This document shows, piece after piece, positions 42,111 to 51,274 of a DNA stretch of 64,000 bases (its first letter is position 1; the number at the start of each line of letters is the position of its first letter). Origin of the DNA: an uncultured Poribacteria bacterium (lineage in GTDB: Bacteria > Poribacteria > WGA-4E > WGA-3G). The stretch covers positions 1,612,001 through 1,676,000 of the forward strand of contig OX639973.1 of the NCBI GenBank assembly GCA_951828385.1, written 5' to 3'. The translations under genes and the position numbers were made by a program. The notes beneath the pieces are model-generated. The model ran no database searches, was not told the origin of the DNA, and saw only the letters and a list, made by a program, of their open reading frames with translations.

Positions 42111-43949
42111 TTAAGAAGGTACACCGATGCTGCATTGCTCGCGCAATTCTTCCAACGTATAGGTGTTGATGACTTCGGCTTTTGTGAGCCAACCTCGACG
42201 GGCAACATTTAAGCCAGAGTGTCGGTGCGATAGTTGTCGGATAGCGTGTGCATCGGTATTAACTGCTAACAACACGCCTGCGTCTTTTGCCATACGCACA
42301 AACTGTGGATCCAAATCCAATCGGCTCGGTGACCCGTTAATCTCCAAAACTGTGTCATTTTCTGCAGCCGCTGCAATGACCTCTTCAAGATTCAGCGGAT
42401 ACATCGGTCTACGTCCGAGCATTCTGCCCGTAGGATGTCCGATGATATTGACAAACGGATGCTCAATTGCGCGGACGATGCGTTTTGTCATTTCTGCCTC
42501 GGTTAGGTTGAAATGGCTATGGACGCTTGCGACGACAATATCAAGCTGCGCTAAAATTTCATCGGGAAAATCCAGAGTGCCGGACCGCCGAATATCTACC
42601 TCAGAACCCGCAAGGACTGTGATACCCTCGATTTCTGCGTCTAATTCACGGACTTGCTTCACCTGTTCAAGGAGTCGTTTCTGATCCAAACCGTTTGCGA
42701 CGGTGGAAGAGACCGAATGGTCTGTAATAGCGAAGTATTCAAGACCTTCAGCTTTCGCTGCCGCCACTATCTCCTGAAGTGTATTCCGTCCGTCACTCGA
42801 GTCAGTATGTGCGTGTAAGTCCCCTCGCAAGTCGGTAAATTCGACGAGATCCGGTAAGGTGTTATCTTTAGCCGCTGCGACTGATGTGCTGTCTTGTCGA
42901 AGCTCAGGTGGAATATAGGAGAGTCCAAGTTCTTCATAAATTTCTGCTTCTGTGATGCCATGTTCAGTCGTTTGCGGGGAAGGACAATCGGGTAGCGCGT
43001 CAAAGTGGGCATCCGCTGCTGTCGTTAAGAATAGGGTTAGTTCGGATGTGGCAGCGGTGCACAGATAGATAGAGGCTGGAAAATATTGGTCAATATAGAA
43101 TTGAATCACGGGGAGCATCTCTCGGACATCACTTGTCGGTTCGTCTTGACTTTTTTCAATGAGAGATGCACTGTCGCTGTCATATAGGTACTGGGTTTGA
43201 TCACCTGTTTTGAAAACTATTTGCGTTTGCGAAAAGGGTTCAAGAAAGGCTTGCAGCGAATCAGGAACGACCCCATTCTCAAACTGAAATGCTGACTCGT
43301 CCTGACACTCAACAATCAATTCTATACCTCGACAGATCTCTTCGGACCGCCGTAAATGTCCCGTGAATTCGGGTTTCCGTTTTATCCATCCAAATTGTGC
43401 TAAGTTTTCCGAAATCCGCTGTGCGATCGGTAAAACAGCCCACAGTGGACGTGCTTTCCGAAGCTGCGTACGAAACGCTAAACTCTCGGATATCATTTGA
43501 AGAGTTTTCTTTCCGATCCCCTTCAGACCTCTCATCTTTCCGCTCTCCAGCAACGCTTGGAGGTCCTCAAGATCCCGCACACCGAGTTCCTGATAGAATC
43601 TACCGACAGTCTTCACACCGACTCCTCGGAGTTCAAGCAGTTCAAGTATCCCGGTCCCCATTTCCGCTGTGAGGTCGTCATAGTATCTGCAACGTCCGGT
43701 TTCCAGCATCTCAACCGTTTTGTCTTGGATAGCTTTCCCGATGCCGGGTGTCGCTCGGAGTTGTTCGATTGCACTCTTATTGTAACCGGGGGTATTCTGT
43801 TCAGAGGCTTCAGCAGATAGTTCAGAGGGGAAGTCTTCGATTACATCGGCTGCGCGCTCATAAATCCTTGCGCGAAATGCATCGTCACCTCGGATTTGGA
43901 GGAGGGATCCAATAGCTCGGAATACAGCACTGATCTCATGATTTGTCAT
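42111..43949 (-). CDS. PolX-like protein: HhH, degenerate polymerase X, intact PHP domain
   Basis: 612 residues from ATG 43949 (AAAGG ahead; ATG 43973 is less likely). N-terminal pol-beta 8-kDa and helix-hairpin-helix region (about 1-160) is normal. The polymerase palm has RR at 200-201, but the usual D-x-D is replaced by Gly208 and Glu210 (RGIEL), and the later core is short and diverged. The thumb-like HGITEAEIYEELGL segment remains. The PHP domain (from about 373) keeps GDLHAHTDSSDG, ITDHS and VNTDAH, so the metal-dependent exonuclease/phosphoesterase looks active. Reads as a repair nuclease that has lost DNA synthesis. Confidence 0.88.
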   Translation of the reverse strand: MTNHEISAVFRAIGSLLQIRGDDAFRARIYERAADVIEDFPSELSAEASEQNTPGYNKSAIEQLRATPGIGKAIQDKTVEMLETGRCRYYDDLTAEMGTGILELLELRGVGVKTVGRFYQELGVRDLEDLQALLESGKMRGLKGIGKKTLQMISESLAFRTQLRKARPLWAVLPIAQRISENLAQFGWIKRKPEFTGHLRRSEEICRGIELIVECQDESAFQFENGVVPDSLQAFLEPFSQTQIVFKTGDQTQYLYDSDSASLIEKSQDEPTSDVREMLPVIQFYIDQYFPASIYLCTAATSELTLFLTTAADAHFDALPDCPSPQTTEHGITEAEIYEELGLSYIPPELRQDSTSVAAAKDNTLPDLVEFTDLRGDLHAHTDSSDGRNTLQEIVAAAKAEGLEYFAITDHSVSSTVANGLDQKRLLEQVKQVRELDAEIEGITVLAGSEVDIRRSGTLDFPDEILAQLDIVVASVHSHFNLTEAEMTKRIVRAIEHPFVNIIGHPTGRMLGRRPMYPLNLEEVIAAAAENDTVLEINGSPSRLDLDPQFVRMAKDAGVLLAVNTDAHAIRQLSHRHSGLNVARRGWLTKAEVINTYTLEELREQCSIGVPS

Positions 43950-43996
43950 ATTTAACGACCTTTCCTTCTCCACTACCAGTAAGGGGACAGAACTTG

Positions 43997-44854
43997 CTAT
44001 GCGAATTTTCGATGTGTGAAAAAACCGACGAGTAGCCCAATTAGCATCTCAGCCACAATAACCGAAATAATTTGATAAATCGTAAGGAAATGCACACCGC
44101 CTAATTGAGATCTGAACGTATACAGCATCCCATAGAAGCAGCCAAGCCCACACAAAGCACCAAGCCCACCGAGGAAAAGTCCATGAACAATAAAGGGAGC
44201 GAGAAGGTAGCGTCGGAACATCCCAAGAAGTTTCATGAGGTGAACCTCATCAGTGCGAGCAATCGCTGTTTTCCTGATAATTGAGCCGATAATGAACCAG
44301 ATAGTAATGACAGTCACACCGATGCCAACGAGCGTTGTTCGTTCCGAGTCGCGCAATCGATCTTTCAGTTGTCCTTGCCCGGTCAACAAGATGTCTTCAA
44401 TTTCGTCGTGTGCTTTAATTTCCAATACAATGTGTTCTAACGTTTTACGGGTTATTAATTCTTCGTCTACATAGACATTGAGAGATGCCGGAAATGGATT
44501 TACACCGCGAGTTTCCGAAAACGCCTCCTTAATCAGAACCCCCAAGTCTTGGAACTCGGTTTCTCTGCTGGCGAGTTTCTCAGCTTTTGAAGCATAATTG
44601 ACAGCGAGAATCTGTCCATTCTTCTCTAATCGGCTAACCAATGTACGCCCCATTGCCTCATCCACAGTATCTTTTAGAAACGCGACGAGCGTAGGTGCAT
44701 CCATTTTAAATTCAGACTGTCGCAAAATGAAGGAGTGGTTTAATAGCAAGGTCGTAAGTAAGGTAGTGATGAATCCGATGCCGACAATACCTATCAAACT
44801 CGAAGTCCCAGCACGTGCGATATGAGATATGACATTTTTAAGACGATAGTTCAT
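43997..44854 (-). CDS. ftsX: Cell-division ABC permease FtsX
   Basis: 285 residues. One N-terminal membrane helix (about 18-38), a periplasmic loop of about 130 residues, then three helices near the C-terminus, the FtsX topology. The cytoplasmic segment TDEVHLMKLLGM before helix 3 is the family coupling motif. In other bacteria FtsX transmits FtsE ATP hydrolysis to periplasmic wall hydrolase activators. Next to ftsE but separated by a 128-bp repeat-filled gap, with no clear ribosome site. Confidence 0.9.
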   Translation of the reverse strand: MNYRLKNVISHIARAGTSSLIGIVGIGFITTLLTTLLLNHSFILRQSEFKMDAPTLVAFLKDTVDEAMGRTLVSRLEKNGQILAVNYASKAEKLASRETEFQDLGVLIKEAFSETRGVNPFPASLNVYVDEELITRKTLEHIVLEIKAHDEIEDILLTGQGQLKDRLRDSERTTLVGIGVTVITIWFIIGSIIRKTAIARTDEVHLMKLLGMFRRYLLAPFIVHGLFLGGLGALCGLGCFYGMLYTFRSQLGGVHFLTIYQIISVIVAEMLIGLLVGFFTHRKFA

Positions 44855-44864
44855 TTTCGGTAGA

Positions 44865-44970
44865 GTCGTCAGTTGTCAGTTATCAGTTAACACCTTGTGG
44901 TGGTGCGTTTGCGATAACTGCTACAAACACACATCTTTAACTAATGACCGATGACTGATAACTGATAACT
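44865..44970. repeat. Heptamer-armed repeat element A, between ftsE and ftsX
   Basis: Left arm 44865-44891 has tandem TCAGTTx heptamers (cgtcagttgtcagttatcagttaac). Right arm around 44950-44970 is the inverse form (gactgataactgataact). Same family as the elements at 45640 and 63157. Confidence 0.75.
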
Positions 44971-44982
44971 ATTCCTCCTATC

Positions 44983-45630
44983 TCAATGGATACCACCATC
45001 TCGCAATTCAATAATCCGCTTATTACATTTCTCAGCAAGTTTGCGGTCCGAGGTCGCCACAAAGATAGTCATACCTTGAAAATTAAGTGCATCGAGAAGT
45101 GCCATGACCTCAAGCGAAAGCCGCAAATCTAAGCCCTCTGTAGGCGCGTCCGCGAGCAGCAATACAGGATTGTTGATAACGGCTCTGGCTATAGCCAGGC
45201 GTCGCTGTTCATTTCCAGATATTTCAGTGGGTAGCGCATGTCGATGATGGCTCAACCCGATTTGATGCAGAAGTTTGTTGACATTCTCTTTTGTTACCCG
45301 TGGCGCCATGCCTACTAACCTCTGTGGCAGTGCAAGATTCTCCTGAATCGTCTTATCCGCCAAGAATTTGCAATCTTGAAAGACGAGTCCTATTTTCTGT
45401 CGAAAGTAAGGCAAACTCACCTTGTCTAACGTAGCAAGTTTTTGCCCAATCACGCTCAAGTCCCCTCCCACAGGTATCAAATCGGCGTATAGCAACCGTA
45501 AAAGTGTTGTTTTCCCAGAGCCGCTGGGCCCTACGAGGAATACGAACTCGCCGCGTTCCACGCGAAAACTGACTTTTTCAAGTACGCTAAGTTCATCATA
45601 ACTGAAGCTGACTTGGTGCATCTGTATCAT
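44983..45630 (-). CDS. ftsE: Cell-division ABC ATPase FtsE with altered catalytic residues
   Basis: 215 residues, family length. Walker A GPSGSGKTT (34-42) and the Q-loop Gln85 (VFQD) are intact. Three positions differ from normal FtsE: signature ISGNEQ has Asn140 for Gly, Walker B LLADAPTEGLD has Ala162 for the catalytic Glu, and the switch VATSD has Ser194 for His. ATP binding looks possible, hydrolysis impaired. Neighbour ftsX supports the identity. Confidence 0.9.
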   Translation of the reverse strand: MIQMHQVSFSYDELSVLEKVSFRVERGEFVFLVGPSGSGKTTLLRLLYADLIPVGGDLSVIGQKLATLDKVSLPYFRQKIGLVFQDCKFLADKTIQENLALPQRLVGMAPRVTKENVNKLLHQIGLSHHRHALPTEISGNEQRRLAIARAVINNPVLLLADAPTEGLDLRLSLEVMALLDALNFQGMTIFVATSDRKLAEKCNKRIIELRDGGIH

Positions 45631-45639
45631 TTTTTTAAA

Positions 45640-45790
45640 GTTGTCAGTTCGGTTTTTCTGCGAAAAACCTTTCAGTTGTCAGTTATCGGTAAAAGAGGTT
45701 TCTTGTGGCAGGAACAGGAAACGTGCCAGATACAAGGTCTTAACTGAAAACTGAAAACCGATAACCGATAACTATGACTCCGATAACTAT
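45640..45790. repeat. Heptamer-armed repeat element B, between topA and ftsE
   Basis: Arms: ttgtcagttc and ttcagttgtcagttatcggt on the left (45640-45690), and the inverse taactgaaaactgaaaaccgataaccgataact on the right (45740-45775), with a further gataact to 45788. It runs up to and over the topA stop codon (TAG at 45787-45789). Confidence 0.75.
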
Positions 45791-48069
45791 TCCTTGATAT
45801 AGTCACAATCCGACTTGTGACAACTCAGCGATACGGTTATCGTCTCACTATCTTTTGCTTTTTTAGTTTTCTCAACGAGAAAGGGGGCATTGCATTTTGG
45901 GCAAGCTTCAGGCACAGGTTTATCCCATGTAGAAAATTCACACTTCGGATAGTTGCTGCATCCGTAAAAGACTTTCCCACGTCGGCTGCGACGTTCACCG
46001 AGGTAACCCTCACAATTCGCTTCAGGACAGTCAATCCCCATTGGAATAGGCTTGGCATTTTTGCATTTCGGATATGCGCTACAAGACAAAAACTTACTCC
46101 CGACACGGCTCACCCTGATAACCATCGGTTCGCCACACTTGTCACACGCGGTGTCGGTCTCTTCCGGTTCCGGAGCAGGTGTATCATCTGTACTTAAGGA
46201 TTTAATATTCTCACACTCTGGATAATTAGCACATCCGAGAAATCGCCCATATTTTCCCCATTTGACGATCATGTTTCCGCCACACTTTTCACATTTCTCG
46301 TCGGATTCCTCTTCCATCGCTTTTCGCGCTTCATACATTTTATCGGGTGCTTCTTTGAGGGCGATTTGGAAGGGTGAATAAAACTGTCCTAAAGTTTGCC
46401 CCCACGCAACTTGACCATCAGCGATGGTATCCAACTGTTCTTCCATCTTTGCTGTGAATTCAACATCAACGATATTAGGAAACCCGTGAATTAGGAGATG
46501 GTTGACGAGTCTACCCACATCTGTAGGTAAAAATCGCCCGCGTTCTTTGTTGACATACTCGCGCTGAATAGTTGACAGAATAGAGGCGTAGGTGCTGGGC
46601 CGTCCGATCTCTTGCGCCTCCATCATTTTGACGAGTGTCGCTTCGTTGTAACGTGGCGGTGGCTGCGTCCAATGCTGCTTCGGTTCTAATTTACGGAGAT
46701 CCAGTGTATCTCCCTCTTTAAGAACAGGCAAACTGACATCCTCTTCATTTGAATCGTTTTCATCAACAGCAGTATCATCTTTACCTTCCATGTAGATACG
46801 TCTGAATCCATCAAATTTGATAACCGAACCCGTCGCTCTGAAAAGATAAGTACCTGCTTTGACATCAATTGTTGTTGAGTCAAGGATCGCGGGATTCATT
46901 TGGGTCGCTATGAACCGCATCCAGATAAGTTCATAGAGGCGATACTGATCACTGTCCAAATAAGGCTTTAATTCTGCTGGGAGGCGTAAGGGGAGGGTCG
47001 GACGGATTGCCTCATGTGCATCCTGGGCACCCTTTTTGCTGCGATAATTAACTGCCCTGCCCGGCAGATATTCTGTGCCATACGTTGTTTTGATATAATC
47101 TCGCACCGCTTGGAGTGCCTCTTGAGCAATACGGGTTGAATCGGTACGCATGTAAGTGATCAGTCCGACTGACCCTTCCTTGCCGATCTCTAATCCTTCA
47201 TAAAGTTGTTGGGCAACAAGCATCGTTTTTTTGGCAGTAAACCGGAGTTTGCGAGATGCCTCCTGTTGTAAGGTACTCGTGATAAACGGTGGGACAGGTC
47301 GCTGTTTTCGCTCCCGTTTTTGGACCTTCTCGACGATATAGTCGTGTGTCTTTGCGTCTGCAGCGAGTTCTTTTGCCCGCGCTTCGTCTATGCGGAACCC
47401 GTAGTTATTAATCTCACCTTTCTTGCTACCAATTTTATGTAACTTCGCGAGAAAAGGGTGTTCAACTGCAGTCGGCGTCAGCGTTGCCGTCAGTGTCCAA
47501 TATTCTTCGGGTTTAAACGCCTCAATCTCTGCTTCCCGTTCACAGATAAGACGGACTGCGACCGATTGAACCCTTCCCGCACTCAACCTCGGTTTGACGC
47601 TCCGCCACAAAATAGGACTAATCAGGTAACCGACAAGTCGGTCCAAAACGCGTCGCGCCTGTTGGGCATCAACAAGTGCTATATTAATCTCGCCAGGGGC
47701 TTCGATAGCGGCTAAGATAGCACTTTTGGTGACCTCATTGTAGGTGATCCGATGGATAGGCTTCTTTGCCTTCTTGAGTTCCTCAGCGAGGTGCCAACAG
47801 ATCGCTTCACCTTCCCGATCAGGATCTGCAGCGAGATAGATGTTGTCAACTTTACGCGCTGCGGTTTGCAGAGATTTTACAACCTTGCCTTTCCCGCGAA
47901 TCAGCACATATTTCGGCGCAAAGGCGTTTTCGATATCCACCCCGAGTTCTTTTTTCGGCAAATCTCGGATATGCCCGACAGAGGATTCGACAATGTAATC
48001 CTTACCTAAAATCTTTTTGATAGTTTTTGCTTTCGCCGGGGATTCAACAACGACGAGTGACTTTGGCAT
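45787..48069 (-). CDS. topA: DNA topoisomerase I
   Basis: 760 residues. Type IA enzyme that relaxes negative supercoils. Toprim domain: VVESPAKAKTIKKILG at the N-terminus and DPDREGEAICWHLAEEL. Active-site Tyr in GLITYMRTDSTR (near residue 300). C-terminal region carries four zinc-ribbon units of C4 type: CEKCGG, CDKCGE, CPEANC, CPKCNA with their second Cys pairs; the last ends in CHKSDC. Housekeeping gene. Its upstream 272 bp separate it from accD. Confidence 0.98.
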   Translation of the reverse strand: MPKSLVVVESPAKAKTIKKILGKDYIVESSVGHIRDLPKKELGVDIENAFAPKYVLIRGKGKVVKSLQTAARKVDNIYLAADPDREGEAICWHLAEELKKAKKPIHRITYNEVTKSAILAAIEAPGEINIALVDAQQARRVLDRLVGYLISPILWRSVKPRLSAGRVQSVAVRLICEREAEIEAFKPEEYWTLTATLTPTAVEHPFLAKLHKIGSKKGEINNYGFRIDEARAKELAADAKTHDYIVEKVQKRERKQRPVPPFITSTLQQEASRKLRFTAKKTMLVAQQLYEGLEIGKEGSVGLITYMRTDSTRIAQEALQAVRDYIKTTYGTEYLPGRAVNYRSKKGAQDAHEAIRPTLPLRLPAELKPYLDSDQYRLYELIWMRFIATQMNPAILDSTTIDVKAGTYLFRATGSVIKFDGFRRIYMEGKDDTAVDENDSNEEDVSLPVLKEGDTLDLRKLEPKQHWTQPPPRYNEATLVKMMEAQEIGRPSTYASILSTIQREYVNKERGRFLPTDVGRLVNHLLIHGFPNIVDVEFTAKMEEQLDTIADGQVAWGQTLGQFYSPFQIALKEAPDKMYEARKAMEEESDEKCEKCGGNMIVKWGKYGRFLGCANYPECENIKSLSTDDTPAPEPEETDTACDKCGEPMVIRVSRVGSKFLSCSAYPKCKNAKPIPMGIDCPEANCEGYLGERRSRRGKVFYGCSNYPKCEFSTWDKPVPEACPKCNAPFLVEKTKKAKDSETITVSLSCHKSDCDYIKE

Positions 48070-48341
48070 GTTTGATTCCTATTTTCCTATATTTGAATTG
48101 ATAACTGCACCGAGGCATTGTGCATCGGTTTTCGATTGAGTACCAGCAATTGCTGCCAAGATAAAAAACGTGTAAGGGGCCACACTGACGCGAATCCTTT
48201 TAACAGTGTGCAATTATGCGATAACTACACATTTTTATTAACGACTAATGTTGATAACGGTTTCATACCTGACTCGCGTGTCTGTTTATGTTAGGCAGAC
48301 ACAAATTTAATTTTGAGATAGGGCAAAGATAACTTCACTGA
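48070..48341. other. Intergenic region between accD and topA
   Basis: 272 bp without coding signal. It holds two 7-bp hairpins: CACACTG/CAGTGTG (48181-48210) and GTGTCTG/CAGACAC (48278-48302). The second lies about 40 bp past the accD stop and could end its transcript, but it has no T run. No clear consensus promoter for topA was found. Confidence 0.5.
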
Positions 48342-49115
48342 TTAGGACGCAAAAGCAATTAGGTCGGTAAGCATCTGTCGCATATCAGTGCGGTGAACGA
48401 TAGCATCAATGAATCCATGTTCTAATAAAGACTCTGCCTTTTGAAAATTTTCAGGCAGCTCTTCGCGGAGGCTGGCAACGGCTAAAGGACCTGCGAAGCC
48501 GATTCGCGCACCCGGTTCAGCGATAATGACATCTCCAAGCGATGTATAACTCGCAGTAGCACCACCAAATGTTGGATCGGTGACAACAGAGATATAAAAG
48601 AGCCCCGCTTTAGCATATTCAGCACAAGCGGCAGCGGTTTTTGCCATCTGCATCAAGGCGAGTGTACCCTCCTGCATCCGCATACCACCACTCACAGAAA
48701 CAATGACTAACGGTAACTTGTTTTCAAGGGAACGCTCAATACATCGGGTAACTTTTTCGCCAATGACAGAACCGCACGTGCCACCTATAAACCCGACATC
48801 ACCAATAGCGATTGCAGTCGGGTAACCGCCAATGTCGGCGATCCCGGAGAGCATCTCGGATCTAAGTCCTGTTTTTGCGACATCTCTTTCGAGTTTCTGC
48901 GGATACTCAGGGAATCCCAGCGAATCAATAGAGTAGAGATCCGCATCGTACTCCTGAAAACTATCTGTATCTACGATGAGATTAAGTCGCTCGTAAGCAC
49001 TCATATAGTGGTGATAGTCGCAGTGTGTGCAAATGTTCAGATTCTCAGCGAACGTCTCTGCCGGAATCTGCGTGTCGCAATTTCTACATGAGATCATCTT
49101 TGAATTTTCGGGCAT
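48342..49115 (-). CDS. accD: Acetyl-CoA carboxylase carboxyltransferase beta subunit
   Basis: 257 residues, slightly shorter than the common 280-300 because of a short N-terminus and C-terminus. The zinc ribbon CRNC...CTHC lies at residues 10-32. Crotonase-like core motifs VSGGMRMQEGTLALMQMAKT and GARIGFAGPLAVA fit. Transfers carboxyl from biotin to acetyl-CoA for fatty acid synthesis; accA must be elsewhere. GAGGAAA ribosome site. Confidence 0.96.
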   Translation of the reverse strand: MPENSKMISCRNCDTQIPAETFAENLNICTHCDYHHYMSAYERLNLIVDTDSFQEYDADLYSIDSLGFPEYPQKLERDVAKTGLRSEMLSGIADIGGYPTAIAIGDVGFIGGTCGSVIGEKVTRCIERSLENKLPLVIVSVSGGMRMQEGTLALMQMAKTAAACAEYAKAGLFYISVVTDPTFGGATASYTSLGDVIIAEPGARIGFAGPLAVASLREELPENFQKAESLLEHGFIDAIVHRTDMRQMLTDLIAFAS

Positions 49116-49158
49116 CTTTTTCCTCAGAATTTAGCCTTAATGATTTCGTCTCTACCGA

Positions 49159-50973
49159 TCAATCATCCAAACCGAGTTGATCGCTCAACTCCATCAAACG
49201 CCTATTAATTGCTGTCTTGTCAATTCGATTGCTATCAACAAATTCTTGGTATTCTGGCAACAACCCATCTGGTACCATTGCGCGTGAGTTCGCTTCTCGC
49301 AACGCCAATAACCCCATGAAGGTTTGCATTTCCCGTGAATAATCCGGGATGAAGTCGTTCAGTGCTTGACGGAGCTCGGTTTCTGTAAAGGTATTGCGCC
49401 CCCCACGCCTTGCCACGTTATTTGCACGTTGGACAATCAAAAATAGATCTCGCCAAGTCAACCCGTCCGTTTCCGAACTACCGACGAGTGCCTGGAAGTT
49501 GATGTTACCGGAGGTCTGTCCTTGACAAAATATTCTTAAAATTTCCACTCTACCGCCGCTGGTAGGCGGCAGCATGATTAATTTAGTGTCAAAAACACCG
49601 TACCGTCGAAAGATCGGCGGCATTAGGTCTGGTCGTTGTGATGCACCCACCCATATTACACTGCCGTGCAATGACGTATCATTCATAGCATTCACGAGAG
49701 CTTGCGGAAACCTTTGATCATTGTCTTCTGGATTCATTGAGGTGTGCGGGGATGCTTGTTCGATTTCATCCATAAAGACAACGGTCGGTGCGATGCCACG
49801 GATAAAACTGAGACCTGCATTGAGGTTCCGTTCATAAGTGTTCCCATTTTCATTGATGTTTATTGTCACTTCGCCGACCTGATTGGCGTAGCGGAGTTGG
49901 ACGAGGGTCATGTTCGCTTCACCGGCGAGTACCCTTGCAGCGTAAGCTTTACTGGTTCCAGGGGGACCCAGCAAAAGCATCCCCCGCGGCACCCGTCGCA
50001 GATCCTGATTTTTCATTCCATCTGCGATATCGCGAATCGTCCGCATTACATACCAACCATCACCAGACGGATTTGTGTTCGTTTCACCCAGTTCAAGAAC
50101 ACCGTGGCTAAAGGTCTTAATGCTCTCGCGTCGGTATCTGATCAAGGGTTCACCACCGGCTTTCTGTTCCGCGGCTTCTGCTTGTTGGACAACATCGTGA
50201 ATACCGAATAGGTTCAATCCGATAGTTTCTCGTGCCAAGACCTCCCTCTCTCGATTATTGCCGAGGGTTTTACGCATCTGTGAAGACCCCTCTGAAATGT
50301 CATGTAGATGTTCAATAAACTTCAGGCGTTCGCCATAGTCCGGAAACGGGATTTCTATCATAGGAATCTCTGGATTCACGGTGAGGTTCGGGTGTATGTC
50401 AAATGTGTTATGCGTGACAAGCAGAACAAGATGCTTGTGCCTTCTAATATTAAGATCGGATGCCCAGTTTTGTATCTGATTGAACAAGAGCTGTGATTCA
50501 TCTCTCGCAACATTGCTCAGTGAAGGGTCGTTCGGAATAAGCTGCTCCAAAAAATTGATAACCAACCCGATTTTCGTTCTGCCTTGTCCTAAGAGATTAT
50601 TTAACTTTTCGCGTAACTCTTTGGAGGGCGTAGGGTCTATTTTTAGGAACGGGTCTTTACCAACTTCGTCGAATACCACGCTGGAATTAATTCTGCGACG
50701 TTCACGCTGCTTCTCCGCTGCTTCTTTCGGCATAAGTTGCAGCATTCTCTGTGTGTTTTGCCACCGGCCAACATTAGGGAGCCGAATTCCGTGTGACGTA
50801 TTATAGCCGAGGACGAGATCACACCCTAATACATTGAGCTGCTCCATGAAATAATCTACAGCCGGCAGATAACCGTAAACATCATCGTATAGCAAGTCAT
50901 TCACATTAAAATGGAGCAGAAATTGGTGGGCGGAACCTGCCGTGTAGTGTTTTTTTACTTCGTCCCAAAACAT
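49159..50973 (-). CDS. Two-part AAA+ ATPase with degenerate first half
   Basis: 604 residues. Second half is a classical AAA+ core: Walker A GPPGTSKA (336-343; Ala343 replaces the usual Thr/Ser), Walker B VVFMDE (398-403), sensor-1 region WVGASQRPD, and an arginine-finger pair R456-R457. First half (about 1-290) resembles an AAA fold without Walker A: GLVINFLEQL and HLVLLVTHN behave like Walker B and sensor strands, and EIPFPDYGERLKFIEHL like the start of the lid. The layout recalls Ycf46 and Cdc48-like proteins, with one inactive ring. Cargo unknown. It has its own consensus promoter. Confidence 0.8.
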   Translation of the reverse strand: MFWDEVKKHYTAGSAHQFLLHFNVNDLLYDDVYGYLPAVDYFMEQLNVLGCDLVLGYNTSHGIRLPNVGRWQNTQRMLQLMPKEAAEKQRERRRINSSVVFDEVGKDPFLKIDPTPSKELREKLNNLLGQGRTKIGLVINFLEQLIPNDPSLSNVARDESQLLFNQIQNWASDLNIRRHKHLVLLVTHNTFDIHPNLTVNPEIPMIEIPFPDYGERLKFIEHLHDISEGSSQMRKTLGNNREREVLARETIGLNLFGIHDVVQQAEAAEQKAGGEPLIRYRRESIKTFSHGVLELGETNTNPSGDGWYVMRTIRDIADGMKNQDLRRVPRGMLLLGPPGTSKAYAARVLAGEANMTLVQLRYANQVGEVTININENGNTYERNLNAGLSFIRGIAPTVVFMDEIEQASPHTSMNPEDNDQRFPQALVNAMNDTSLHGSVIWVGASQRPDLMPPIFRRYGVFDTKLIMLPPTSGGRVEILRIFCQGQTSGNINFQALVGSSETDGLTWRDLFLIVQRANNVARRGGRNTFTETELRQALNDFIPDYSREMQTFMGLLALREANSRAMVPDGLLPEYQEFVDSNRIDKTAINRRLMELSDQLGLDD

Positions 50974-51030
50974 TTTTCTCTCCGCTATGTAAGACTTTTT
51001 TCAGCATAAACCAAGTTAGAAATATAAGAT

Positions 51031-51059
51031 ATTATAACAGATTTCGGCACTCCTGTCAA
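51031..51059 (-). promoter_or_regulatory. Consensus promoter for the AAA+ gene
   Basis: Minus strand TTGACA (51059-51054), 17-bp spacer, TATAAT (51036-51031), about 60 bp before the ATG at 50973. Exact consensus in both boxes. Confidence 0.75.
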
Positions 51060-51126
51060 AAAAATCGGTATAAATATTACCTTACTTTGGTTTTACTGAA
51101 TGGCTCCAAGGCCTCAGATTTTTATC

Positions 51127-51155
51127 TTGACACTCTGATAGGATACTGCTAATAT
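51127..51155 (+). promoter_or_regulatory. Promoter for the MATE gene
   Basis: TTGACA (51127-51132), 17-bp spacer ending TGC, TAATAT (51150-51155), an extended -10. Together with the minus promoter at 51031-51059 it fills the 301-bp divergent gap 50974-51274; the leader to ATG 51275 is about 110 bp. Confidence 0.65.
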
Positions 51156-51274
51156 GCACAAGACTTACACGCATACGCTAACACCATCAACCCCTTAGTC
51201 AAACGCAATTCGATAGGGATATCTATACGAGAAGGAAGCTAAACGACAATACACAAGAGCAACCACACGAAAAT

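Noticed and set aside
44865-44970. Heptamer-rich gaps as a CRISPR array
   Set aside because: Units are 7 bp, imperfect and in inverted arms; there are no 25-40 bp repeats with unique spacers and no cas genes.
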